Assembly: GCF_009720385.1 (NCBI RefSeq)
Contig: NZ_WARX01000014.1
Location: forward strand, 186,001 to 250,000
DNA: 64,000 nt
Direction: 5' to 3'
From: Catellatospora vulcania
GTDB taxonomy: Bacteria; Actinomycetota; Actinomycetes; Mycobacteriales; Micromonosporaceae
The translations under genes and the position numbers were made by a program. This document shows, piece by piece, positions 25,875 to 34,955 of the stretch (position 1 is its first letter; every line of letters starts with the position of its first letter). The notes under the pieces were generated by a model that saw only the letters and a program-made list of their open reading frames with translations, was not told where the DNA came from and did no database searches.

Positions 25875-27140
25875 TCAGCTGCTCGCGGCGGAACGCCTAC
25901 GCGAGAAAGCGTCCACGCTCGCCGCCAGCAGCAGCACGATGCCGGTGGCAACGTACTTGTACGCCGAACTCCAGCCGACCAGGCCCATGCCGTTGATGAT
26001 CATCGTGATGACCAGGCCGCCGAGCACCGCGTCGAGGACGCGGCCCTTGCCGCCGAAGAGGCTGGTGCCACCGATGACGGCCGCGGCGACGCCGTACAGC
26101 AGCACGTTCGAGCCGCCCGTGTTCGGGTCGACCGAGCGCGCCATGCTGGCGGCGAGGATGCCGCTGACCGCCGCCATCGCGGAGCAGATGACGAACGCGG
26201 AGATGCGGATGCGGTCCACGGCGATACCGGCCCGGCGGGCCGCCTCGCGGTTGCCGCCGACGGCGTAGATGTGGCGGCCGAAGGCGGTGCGGCGCAGCAC
26301 GAACGTCCACAGCAGCAGGAGCACGCCGATCACGGGCACCACGATCGGCACGCCCTTGAGCGAGAACAGCGCGTTGCGGCTGCGCTCCTCGTTCAGCACG
26401 GCGACGGCGATGCCGACGAGCACGGCCAGGCCCACCACGCGGAAGGTGACGACCTGCCAGAGCAGCGCGGGCAGCCCGCGGCGGCGGCGGTTGCGCTGCT
26501 GGATGAGCTGGGTGGCGGCGAAGCCGAGCACGGTCAACGCGCCCAGTGCCCAGCCGACCGTCGGCGGCAGGTACTCGTTCTCCAGCGAGATGATGACCTC
26601 GTCGCGGATCGAGATGTTGGTGCCTTCCTTGAGCAGCCACAGCACGGTGCCCTGGAAAGCCAGGAAGCCGGCGAGGGTGACCACGAAGGAGGGGATGCCG
26701 ACCTTCGCCACCAGGAAGCCCAGCAGCAGGCCGATCACGACGCCGGTGACGATCGCCGCGAGCACCCCGACGTACCAGGGGAAGCCGTGCGTGGTCAGCA
26801 TGATCGCGAGCACCGCGGCGCAGACGCCCGAGGCGAAGCCGGCGCTGAGGTCGATCTCGCCGAGCAGCAGCACGAAGACCAGGCCCATGCCGAGCACGAC
26901 GATCGGTCCGGCCTGGGTGAGCAGGTTGGCGAAGTTCAGCGGGGTGAGGAAGGACGGCCGGGCGGCCGAGAAGACGATCGACAGTACGATGATGCCGAGC
27001 ACCGCCGGCAGCGCGCCCATGTCGCCGCCGCGGACCCGCTGGCCGTAGCTGCGCAGGTAACCCCAGAGACCGCCGTCGTCCTTCGCCGGGAGCGCGACCT
27101 TCTCCCCGGTCTCGTAGGGGTTCGTGGTGGTGGTGCTCAC
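25875..27140 (-). CDS. Sugar ABC transporter permease (XylH-like)
   Basis: A 421-aa permease of the ribose/xylose family (BPD_transp_2). About ten hydrophobic segments are visible. The family motif around GMGLVFVLLLGEIDLSAGFASG is near residue 100, and the loop GGNREAARRAGIAVDRIR is the cytoplasmic coupling region. One central stretch (RNRRRRGLP) is strongly basic. The GTG start overlaps the ATPase stop (GTGA), giving coupling. It forms the membrane pore together with the adjacent ATPase. Confidence 0.92.
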   Translation of the reverse strand: MSTTTTNPYETGEKVALPAKDDGGLWGYLRSYGQRVRGGDMGALPAVLGIIVLSIVFSAARPSFLTPLNFANLLTQAGPIVVLGMGLVFVLLLGEIDLSAGFASGVCAAVLAIMLTTHGFPWYVGVLAAIVTGVVIGLLLGFLVAKVGIPSFVVTLAGFLAFQGTVLWLLKEGTNISIRDEVIISLENEYLPPTVGWALGALTVLGFAATQLIQQRNRRRRGLPALLWQVVTFRVVGLAVLVGIAVAVLNEERSRNALFSLKGVPIVVPVIGVLLLLWTFVLRRTAFGRHIYAVGGNREAARRAGIAVDRIRISAFVICSAMAAVSGILAASMARSVDPNTGGSNVLLYGVAAAVIGGTSLFGGKGRVLDAVLGGLVITMIINGMGLVGWSSAYKYVATGIVLLLAASVDAFSRRRSAASS

Positions 27141-27907
27141 GCTGCGGCTCCTTCCTCGACGAGGCCCAGCGTGCCGCTGCGGCCGGAGGTGATCAGCTCG
27201 ACGACCTGCGAGTGGGTGACGTCCGAGGTCTTCACCTGGGCCGCCATCCGTCCCAGGTAGAGCGCGGCGATCTGGTCGGAGACAGCGAACACGTCGTTCA
27301 TGTTGTGGGAGATCAGGACAACGGCCAGACCGTTGTCGGCCAGGCGGCGGACCAGCTCCAGCACCTGCTGGGTCTGCGCCACGCCCAGGGCGGCGGTCGG
27401 CTCGTCGAGGATGACCAGCTTGCTGTTCCAGAGCACGGCCTTGGCGATGGCCACGGTCTGCCGCTGGCCGCCGGACAGGCTCGACACCTGCTGGCGCACC
27501 GACTTGACGGTACGCACGGACAGGCCGGCCAGCGTCTGCTGCGCGAGCTGCTCCATCGTCGGCTCGTCGAGGATCATGCCGCTCTTCTTCTCACGGCCCA
27601 GGAACATGTTCTGGACGATGTCCAGGTTGTCGCACAGGGCGAGATCCTGGTAGACGATCTCGACGCCGTGGCTGGCGGCGTCGCGCGGGTTGTGCACGTG
27701 GACGGGCTTACCCTCCATCAGGTACTCGCCTGAGTCGATGGGGTAGATCCCGCCGATGCACTTGACCAGCGTTGACTTGCCGGCGCCGTTGTCGCCGATG
27801 AGTGCGGTTACCTCGCCTGGGTGGACGGTGAGGGCGACGTCCCGCAGCACCTGCACCGGGCCGAAGCTCTTGTTGATCCCACGCAGTTCGAGTAGAGGGG
27901 TTCCCAT
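27137..27907 (-). CDS. Sugar ABC transporter ATP-binding protein, single domain
   Basis: A 256-aa ATPase with Walker A GDNGAGKST, signature LSGGQRQTVAIAKA, Walker B LVILDEPTAALG and H-loop LISHNMND. Typical E. coli XylG/RbsA proteins carry two such domains in about 500 aa; this is the one-domain form found with many actinobacterial sugar importers, so it presumably works as a homodimer. It is separated from the upstream binding-protein gene by 98 bases that hold a hairpin, and it is coupled to the permease by a 4-base overlap. Confidence 0.93.
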   Translation of the reverse strand: MGTPLLELRGINKSFGPVQVLRDVALTVHPGEVTALIGDNGAGKSTLVKCIGGIYPIDSGEYLMEGKPVHVHNPRDAASHGVEIVYQDLALCDNLDIVQNMFLGREKKSGMILDEPTMEQLAQQTLAGLSVRTVKSVRQQVSSLSGGQRQTVAIAKAVLWNSKLVILDEPTAALGVAQTQQVLELVRRLADNGLAVVLISHNMNDVFAVSDQIAALYLGRMAAQVKTSDVTHSQVVELITSGRSGTLGLVEEGAAA

Positions 27908-27948
27908 CAGGGCGCTCCGTTCGAGGGGTTACTGCCTGTTCCACAGAC

Positions 27949-27985
27949 GTGGTCCCCGGGGTGCCTTGCGACCCCCAGGGACCAC
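27949..27985 (-). terminator. Intercistronic hairpin after the sugar-binding-protein gene
   Basis: Outer stem gtggtccc/gggaccac (27949-27956, 27978-27985) with inner ggggt/acccc. It lies between the binding-protein gene and the ATPase gene in the transcript. Such hairpins usually lower read-through or protect the upstream mRNA, raising the binding protein relative to the membrane parts. Confidence 0.65.
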
Positions 27986-28005
27986 ATTCTGGTTGAGCGT
28001 GCAGG

Positions 28006-29091
28006 TCAGCTGATGCCGGCCTCGGTGCACTTGGCCGCGAAGTCGGCGGTGCACAGCTCTGCCTTGGTGACGTAGCCGTCGGTGACGACGTCCTTCACGT
28101 TGTTGAAGTAGATCGCCTGCGGCTCCAGCAGGACCGAGGGCACGTCCTTGCCGGTCTCGGAGTCCTTGGTGGTCTGCGAGACGGACTTGGTCTCACCCTT
28201 GGCCAGGGCGATCGCCAGCTCGGCGGTCGCGGTGGCCTCCTTCTTGACGGCCTTGTACACGGTCATGCACTGGTCGCCGAGGAGGATGTTCTGCAGGCCC
28301 TGCACGGTCGCGTCCTGGCCGGTGACCGGGACCTTGCCGTTGAGCTTGTTCTTCTTCAGGATCGAGATCGCCGCGTTGCCCAGGCCGTCGTTCGCGGCGA
28401 GCACGCCGTCGATCTTGCCGTTGGCCTTGGTCAGCATCTGCTCGAAGATCACGCCACCCTGCGCGTTGTCCCAGTCCGGCACGGCCTGGTCGTCAGCGAG
28501 GGTGTACTCCTTGGCGTCGTACTTCGGCTTCAGCACCGACACGCCGCCCTCCTTGAAGAGGGTCGCGTTGTTGTCGGTCGGCGAGCCGTTCAGCTGCACG
28601 ATGGCCGGGTTCTTGGCGCCCTTCTCAGTGAGGCACTTGACCAGGCCCTCACCCTGCAGGCGGCCGACCGCGACGTTGTCGAAGGACACGTAGTACTTCG
28701 CGTTGCCGCCCAGCGTGAGCCGGTCGTAGTCGATCGTGGGGATGCCCTGCGCCGCGGCCTTGTCCAGCACGGCCTTGCCGGTGCCGGAGTCGAGGTTGAC
28801 GATGACCAGGACGGTGACGCCCTTGGTGATCATCTGGTCGGCGAGGCTCTGGAACTGGGTCTTGTCACCCTGGGCGTTCTGGATGTCGTACTTGACACCC
28901 GCGGCCTTGAAGGCCTCTTCCAGGTACTTGCGGTCCGCGGTCTCCCAGCGGGCCGAGGACTTGCTGTCCGGCAGGATGACGCCCACGTAGGGCGTCTTCG
29001 AGTCGGCGGGCTGGGCGTCTTCCGCACAGGCGGCCAAGCCGGTGACGGCCATCAGGCCGGTCATGGCTACAGCCAGGATCCCTTTGCGCAT
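28006..29091 (-). CDS. Sugar ABC transporter substrate-binding lipoprotein (XylF-like)
   Basis: A 361-aa periplasmic-type binding protein anchored by lipid. The signal is MRKGILAVAMTGLMAVTG with lipobox LAAC (Cys at 22). The mature part has the two-lobe fold of the ribose/xylose group: VGVILPDSKSSARW, VTVLVIVNLDSG, IPTIDYDRLTLG, YVSFDNVAVGRLQGEG, ILAANDGLGNAA-like VLAANDGLGNAAIS, and VTGQDATVQGLQ. These strings resemble XylF/ChvE, so xylose or a related aldose is a fair guess. It is the first gene of the importer operon; GAGAGG precedes its ATG. Confidence 0.92.
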   Translation of the reverse strand: MRKGILAVAMTGLMAVTGLAACAEDAQPADSKTPYVGVILPDSKSSARWETADRKYLEEAFKAAGVKYDIQNAQGDKTQFQSLADQMITKGVTVLVIVNLDSGTGKAVLDKAAAQGIPTIDYDRLTLGGNAKYYVSFDNVAVGRLQGEGLVKCLTEKGAKNPAIVQLNGSPTDNNATLFKEGGVSVLKPKYDAKEYTLADDQAVPDWDNAQGGVIFEQMLTKANGKIDGVLAANDGLGNAAISILKKNKLNGKVPVTGQDATVQGLQNILLGDQCMTVYKAVKKEATATAELAIALAKGETKSVSQTTKDSETGKDVPSVLLEPQAIYFNNVKDVVTDGYVTKAELCTADFAAKCTEAGIS

Positions 29092-29216
29092 CGTTGCTCA
29101 AATCCTCTCGGATTCAGGGGTGTGTATTCAGGTGGTGCGGGCGGCCCCGCCGGGTTCCGGTTCCAGGCGAGTCCAACAGCGTTCATCAGTGCGTGAGGCC
29201 GGTCACACGGGGTTTT

Positions 29217-29286
29217 GTTGTGTGCGACAACGTATGCGCAACAAATGCAAACGCGCAAGCCCAAGGTTTGTTGTTGGCAATAACAA
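29217..29286. promoter_or_regulatory. Candidate operators of the sugar importer operon
   Basis: Two inverted repeats lie upstream of the binding-protein gene. One is gttgt-gtgcg-acaac (29217-29231). The other is ttgttgttg-g-caataacaa (29268-29286; 8 of 9 arm pairs match). The stretch is AT-richer than its surroundings. Position and symmetry suggest sites for the operon's ROK regulator; this is inference. Confidence 0.45.
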
Positions 29287-29596
29287 TTCAGCAACGTCCC
29301 CGTAACCCGCCCGCTCGCTGCCCTTTCCCGGGGCGACGATCTTGCACGTTTTGTGGGTACGACACACTCAATCCCGGCAATTGGACAACCCGCCCCGCGC
29401 GATCATCTTGATCTTGCGAGCTTTCGTCGGACCCGCCCGGCCGCCCGCCGCCCGCCGTCTTTCGTCCGGCGTCGGGCGTCCGCCGTCTGGCGGCCGCGAC
29501 TCTGGAGGAGTCGCGTCTTCCGGGTGCCCGGGTAGGCGCGACTCTTAACGAGATGTGACGAAGACGGCCTGGTCAGGACCGGGTCGGTGCGACGGG
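29287..29596. other. Gene-free stretch upstream of the importer operon and downstream of ybaK
   Basis: No convincing gene. The DNA is GC-rich and contains a small hairpin, cgcgactc-tggag-gagtcgcg (29495-29515), which could act as the ybaK terminator. A nearby cgcgactcttaacgag vaguely resembles the palindrome at 63461-63527. Confidence 0.4.
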
Positions 29597-30076
29597 TCAG
29601 GTGCGGGCGATGGGGGCGAGGACGGCCGAGGTGAGGCGGACCAGGTCGGCGGGGGCCAGGCGGAGCTGGAGGCCGCGCTTGCCGGCGGAGACGTAGATCA
29701 GGTCGGCGTCGAGGGCCGACCGGTCGATCACCGTGGGCAGGCGTTTGCGCTGGCCGAGGGGGCTGATGCCGCCGCGGACGTACCCGGTGGTCTTCTCCGC
29801 CAGGTCGCGATCGGCCAGCGCCGCCTTCTTGCCGCCCGCCGCCGCGGCCAGCGCCTTGAGGTCGATCTCGCCGGTCACCGGCACCACCGCCACGGTGAGT
29901 GCGCCGTCGACCTCGGTGACCAGCGTCTTGAACACGCGTGCCGGGTCGGCGCCGATGGCGTCGGCGACCAGCGCGCCGTAGTTGGGGGAGTCCGGCGACA
30001 CCTCGTACGGGTGCAGCGTGTGCTTCACCTTCTGCTTCGTGAGCAGTGCTGTCGCGGGAGTCCCCTGGCTGGCCAC
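29597..30076 (-). CDS. ybaK: Cys-tRNA(Pro)/aminoacyl-tRNA deacylase (YbaK/EbsC)
   Basis: Trans-editing enzyme hydrolysing mischarged Cys-tRNA(Pro). The 159-aa protein starts from a GTG (VASQGTPATALL). The YbaK core has a lysine in VFKTLV, the ALTVAVVPVTGEIDLK strand pair, KKAALADRDLAEKTTGYVRGGISPLG with the conserved GGISP loop, and the late ALDADLIYVSAGKRGLQLRL. Length is right for the family. It stands alone on the minus strand, just downstream of a palindromic repeat. Confidence 0.93.
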   Translation of the reverse strand: MASQGTPATALLTKQKVKHTLHPYEVSPDSPNYGALVADAIGADPARVFKTLVTEVDGALTVAVVPVTGEIDLKALAAAAGGKKAALADRDLAEKTTGYVRGGISPLGQRKRLPTVIDRSALDADLIYVSAGKRGLQLRLAPADLVRLTSAVLAPIART

Positions 30077-30108
30077 GCCGCGATGCTACCGCCGCCGCGG
30101 GCCGCGGA

Positions 30109-30168
30109 ATCGATCAGGGACTTGTGGACACGACACGCCGCCGAACCGTGCCATAAGTTCATGATCAA
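30109..30168. repeat. Dispersed palindrome family B, copy 2
   Basis: Second copy of the 60-bp element at 14781-14840 (52 of 60 identical). Outer arms gatcagggacttgtgg and ccataagttcatgatc pair with three mismatches. The end of the element supplies the TGA stop (30165-30167) of the methyltransferase gene on the minus strand. Confidence 0.8.
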
Positions 30169-31334
30169 CGCAGTTGAGGGACCGGGGTGGCGAGGATGGC
30201 CAGCGGGGTGGTTCCGGTGCGGGTGAGCAGGAGGGAGGCCGGGTGGGGGCCGGCGAGGCGGAGGTCGCGGCGGAGTTGTTCGACGTCGAGGGCGCTGCCG
30301 CGTTTGAGGATTTCGAGGCGGCCGACGCCGCGGTCGCGGAGGGTGGCGCGCAGGCGTTTGAGGGAGAAGGGGAGGACCTCGTCGACGGCGAAGCAGCGGC
30401 CGAAGGGGGACGTGATGGGGGTGTCGGACCAGGTGTAGGCGATGTTCGGGTCGGCTAGCCAGCCGTCGTGGGCGGCGGCGAACTCGGCGACCAGGTGGGC
30501 GCGGACGACGGCGCCGTCGGGGTCGGTGACGTAGCAGCCGGGCGGGGCCACCGGGGCGGTCCGGTCGCCGGTGCCGGTGAGCTCATGCGGGACGCCGTCG
30601 CGGAACACGGTGGCGCGGCGCGGCGCGGCCGCCAGCGGGCCGCACCAGGCGGCGGCCTCGACCACGTCGCCGTCGACGGAGACCAGCTCCAGCTCGCAGC
30701 CGGGGGGCAGCAGCGCCTGATCGATGCCGGGGGCCAGCTTGAGCACGGTGTGCGGCACGCGCTGGGGCAGGGACACCACCCAGTCCCAGGGCGGCGAGTA
30801 GTCCTCGGGGCGGAAGACGCGCCGTCCGCCGCTGCGCCGGGCCGGGTCGCAGAACACGGCGTCGACCTGGCTCAGGTCGAAGTCCTGAGCGTCGCCGCAG
30901 GCCACGGTCGCGTCGGGGGCGTTGAGCGCGGCGCAGGCGGCGGTCAGCGGGTCGGCGTCGACGCCGTACGCCCGGATGCCGGTGGCGGCGACCGCGCGCA
31001 GGTCGGCGCCGAGGCCGCAGCCCAGGTCGGCGAGTGCCGTCACGCCCGCGGCGCGCAGCCGGGCCGCGCGGCGCGTCGCGACGATCTCGCGGGTGGCCTG
31101 CTCCAGCCCCGCGCGGGTGAGGAAGACCCGCCCGGCGTCCGCGCCGAACTTGGCCGACGCCCGGCGGCGCAGGGCCACCTGGGTGAGGGCGGCGGCGGCC
31201 AGGCCCGGCGGCACGCCGCGAGCCCGCAGCGCCGACGCGGCGGCCAGCTCGTCGGTCCCGGCCAGCTCCGCGGCCAGGTCCAGCGCCGCCACACCGTCGG
31301 GGGTACGCAGCTGCGCGAGCTGATCGAGATCCAC
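30165..31334 (-). CDS. Class I SAM methyltransferase with THUMP-like C-terminal domain
   Basis: A 389-aa protein starting at a GTG. The N-terminal 100 residues are helical; then comes the SAM-binding core ALADLGCGLGADLRAVAATG and GVDADPLTAACA. The motif IV-like FCDPARR (usually DPPR or NPPY in RNA/DNA methylases) follows. The C-terminal 90 residues (FSLKRLRATLRDRGVGRLEIL, then LRRDLRLAGPHPASLLLTR) match a THUMP-like domain. The substrate is probably RNA but is unproven. The stop codon falls in a dispersed palindrome. Confidence 0.82.
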   Translation of the reverse strand: MDLDQLAQLRTPDGVAALDLAAELAGTDELAAASALRARGVPPGLAAAALTQVALRRRASAKFGADAGRVFLTRAGLEQATREIVATRRAARLRAAGVTALADLGCGLGADLRAVAATGIRAYGVDADPLTAACAALNAPDATVACGDAQDFDLSQVDAVFCDPARRSGGRRVFRPEDYSPPWDWVVSLPQRVPHTVLKLAPGIDQALLPPGCELELVSVDGDVVEAAAWCGPLAAAPRRATVFRDGVPHELTGTGDRTAPVAPPGCYVTDPDGAVVRAHLVAEFAAAHDGWLADPNIAYTWSDTPITSPFGRCFAVDEVLPFSLKRLRATLRDRGVGRLEILKRGSALDVEQLRRDLRLAGPHPASLLLTRTGTTPLAILATPVPQLR

Positions 31335-31466
31335 GCCCTCATTCTGGCAGCGGGCCCGGGGGGCGTCCCGGCGGCGGCAGGCGGATCGACGACGTCACAG
31401 CGGCCCGCGACACACCCCCGCTGAGCGCTGGACACCAGGTGAATCGGATAATTCACCAAGTGGCGG

Positions 31467-31493
31467 CTGGCACTCTCCTTGACTGAGTGCTAG
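31467..31493. promoter_or_regulatory. CIRCE element 1 (HrcA operator)
   Basis: CTGGCACTC-N9-GAGTGCTAG at 31467-31493, a near-consensus CIRCE inverted repeat with the exact nine-base spacer. It overlaps the -35 region of the groES promoter, so HrcA binding would block polymerase. Confidence 0.92.
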
Positions 31494-31507
31494 ACGCGGC
31501 ATAATGT
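31479..31507 (+). promoter_or_regulatory. Vegetative promoter of groES-groEL1
   Basis: TTGACT (31479-31484) and TAATGT (31502-31507) with a 17-base spacer match a housekeeping sigma promoter. It sits between, and overlaps, the two CIRCE elements. Confidence 0.75.
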
Positions 31508-31513
31508 TCGGAG

Positions 31514-31540
31514 TTAGCACCCTGCCATGCAGAGTGCTAA
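31514..31540. promoter_or_regulatory. CIRCE element 2 (HrcA operator)
   Basis: TTAGCACCC-N9-GAGTGCTAA at 31514-31540, one arm mismatch from the consensus, just downstream of the predicted start of transcription. Two CIRCE copies before groES are typical of actinobacteria. Confidence 0.92.
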
Positions 31541-31667
31541 CGCATGACCCGCCCGGCGACGCCGACACCCGCGACGACGGCTGCGTTCGGGCAGAAGACT
31601 TGACCAGAAGACAACACCCGGGTCTCGTGTTGCGAGAACCGGGGCTATACCCCAGGAGGGTATGCTC

Positions 31668-31976
31668 GTGACTACCGCGACGAAGGTTGCGATCAAGCCG
31701 CTCGAGGACCGGATCCTGGTCCAGGCGAACGAGGCTGAGACCACCACCGCGTCGGGCCTCGTGATCCCCGACACCGCCAAGGAGAAGCCGCAGGAGGGCA
31801 CCGTCCTCGCTGTCGGCCCCGGCCGCGTCGACGACAAGGGCACCCGCATCCCGGTGGACGTCAAGGTGGGTGACAAGGTCATCTACTCGAAGTACGGCGG
31901 CACCGAGGTCAAGTACGCCGGCGAGGAGTACCTGCTGCTCTCCGCCCGCGACGTCCTCGCGGTCGTCGAGAAGTGA
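31668..31976 (+). CDS. groES: Co-chaperonin GroES
   Basis: Ten-kDa lid of the GroEL chaperonin. The 102-aa protein starts at GTG 31668 ([17 protein letters not shown]), because AGGAGGG at 31654-31660 is correctly spaced for it and too close to the ATG at 31662. Family motifs: KPLEDRILV, the mobile loop [27 protein letters not shown], and [14 protein letters not shown]. It is heat-shock regulated through two CIRCE sites and co-transcribed with groEL1. Confidence 0.97.
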   Translation: MTTATKVAIKPLEDRILVQANEAETTTASGLVIPDTAKEKPQEGTVLAVGPGRVDDKGTRIPVDVKVGDKVIYSKYGGTEVKYAGEEYLLLSARDVLAVVEK

Positions 31977-31982
31977 TCCGTG

Positions 31983-32022
31983 CGATGCCCCGGCACGCCC
32001 TCGCGGGCGGGCCGGGGCATCG
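31983..32022 (+). other. Intercistronic hairpin between groES and groEL1
   Basis: Perfect 12-bp stem, cgatgccccggc (31983-31994) with its complement at 32011-32022, loop 16. It is placed before the groEL1 ribosome-binding site. In mycobacteria the groES-groEL1 message is processed between the genes; this hairpin is a candidate processing or stabilising site. Confidence 0.65.
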
Positions 32023-32032
32023 TGACGTTTAA

Positions 32033-33688
<1,656 letters not shown>

Positions 33689-33705
33689 GCCTGAGCAGCT
33701 GACCT

Positions 33706-33743
33706 CGACAGCGGGTCCCGGCTCCGGCCGGGGCCCGCTGTCG
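33706..33743 (+). terminator. Terminator of groES-groEL1
   Basis: Stem cgacagcggg(t)ccc with gggcccgctgtcg at 33706-33719 and 33731-33743, one bulged base, followed by cctttcc. It lies 17 bases after the groEL1 stop. Confidence 0.8.
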
Positions 33744-33790
33744 CCTTTCCGTCCTTTGTGGCATGCGCAACGGTCGATAGGGTCCCTGGC

Positions 33791-34759
33791 ATGACAGGGC
33801 GCGGGATGCTGCGGTACTTCGGCCTGGTGGGCCTGGCCTACCTGGTCGCGACGCTGGGCACCGGCCTGACCGACTACCTGACCGCGGCCGAGGTGAGCCG
33901 GGCCAGGGCGCTGGCCATCTCGGGCGGCGTGGGCCTGGTGGTGGCCCTGCTGCTGGGCCTGATCGACCTGGCCAAGAGCAGCAGCTCCCGGACCCCGGCC
34001 ACGGAACTGCCCGGGGTGGCGCCGGGCGCGTTCCCGGCGGCGGGCCGCGCTCAGGTGGGCGGACGCGACGCGACCCGGCCCGGCGGCGGGACCGTCTACC
34101 CGGGCGGCTCCGCCTATCCCGCCGGTCGGGCGGCCCCACCCGGCACCCAGGGCTCGGCGTACCCGGGCACGCACGGTGCGGCTTATCCCGGCACCCCCGG
34201 TCATCCTGCGGGCGCGGCGGCGGGCTCGTCAGCGCGGCGTGGCGGCGGGATCGGCATGGTGCTGACCGCGCTCCTGCTGCTGGCCCTGTGCGCGGGCGGC
34301 GGTTACCTGGCCACTTCGATGGTGCAGGCCGGGGTGGCGAAGCTGAGCGAGTTCGCGACCCCGCCGTGGATCAACAAGCGCAACGAGTCCGGCCAGGAGC
34401 GGTTGGCGTCGGAGGCGTCCGAGACCGGCGGGCCGCTGACCATCACCGTGCTGAGCGTCGAGGTCACCAGCCAGGCCACCAAGGTCAAGATCCGCGGCGA
34501 GAACACCGGCCGGGACGCGCTGACCCTGCCGGTGTTCGGCCGGGCCCAGCTCACCGTCGCCGGCGAGACACTGCTGCCGGACCCCGGCGCGAGCACTTGG
34601 CAGGGGACCGTGCCCGCCGGCGGCGAGGCGACCGGCGTCATCGTCTTCGACGGCGTGCTCGGCCCCGACGTCGACTCGGTACGCCTCTCGTTCAGCGCCA
34701 TCTACGGCAGCTTCGACACCCCACCCAATATCGCCGTAGACATCCCCATCACCCACTAA
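33791..34759 (+). CDS. Hypothetical membrane protein with Gly/Pro/Tyr-rich middle
   Basis: A 322-aa protein I do not recognise. Two membrane helices are near the N-terminus (YFGLVGLAYLVATLGTGL and ALAISGGVGLVVALLLGLID). A cytoplasmic or linker segment of about 85 residues carries GTQGSAYPG/GTHGAAYPG/GTPGHPAG repeats. A third membrane helix (IGMVLTALLLLALCAGGGYL) leads into an extracellular beta-rich domain (about 215-322) with TITVLSVEVTSQATKVKIRGENTG, which looks like a DUF4352-type immunoglobulin-like fold. It is downstream of the groEL1 terminator and ends in a palindrome-rich gap. Confidence 0.75.
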   Translation: MTGRGMLRYFGLVGLAYLVATLGTGLTDYLTAAEVSRARALAISGGVGLVVALLLGLIDLAKSSSSRTPATELPGVAPGAFPAAGRAQVGGRDATRPGGGTVYPGGSAYPAGRAAPPGTQGSAYPGTHGAAYPGTPGHPAGAAAGSSARRGGGIGMVLTALLLLALCAGGGYLATSMVQAGVAKLSEFATPPWINKRNESGQERLASEASETGGPLTITVLSVEVTSQATKVKIRGENTGRDALTLPVFGRAQLTVAGETLLPDPGASTWQGTVPAGGEATGVIVFDGVLGPDVDSVRLSFSAIYGSFDTPPNIAVDIPITH

Positions 34760-34776
34760 CCCCACCCCACCCCACC

Positions 34777-34797
34777 CCGGGCCGCGCCGCGGCCCGG
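34777..34797. terminator. Small GC hairpin
   Basis: ccgggccgc-gcc-gcggcccgg, 9-3-9, just after the stop of the preceding gene and immediately before a larger palindrome. Confidence 0.6.
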
Positions 34798-34800
34798 CCT

Positions 34801-34860
34801 GCAGTTTCGGGGAAACTGCGTGATCAGGGGGCCGCGAGGCTGCAGTTTCCCCGAAACTGC
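34801..34860. repeat. Nested palindrome
   Basis: Arms gcagtttcggggaaactgc (34801-34819) and its exact complement (34842-34860), 19 of 19 paired, loop 22 containing GATC. Each arm is itself a near-palindrome (gcagtttc/gaaactgc), so the DNA can fold as one long stem or two small ones. No second copy occurs in this window. Confidence 0.8.
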
Positions 34861-34955
34861 GGCGCGATTCCGGACCCGGGCGTCGGCATCGGTAAGGGAT
34901 CGGTAAGGCGCGGGTGATGTTGTTCGGGGGGTGTTCGGAGCAGACTGGCGGCGTG

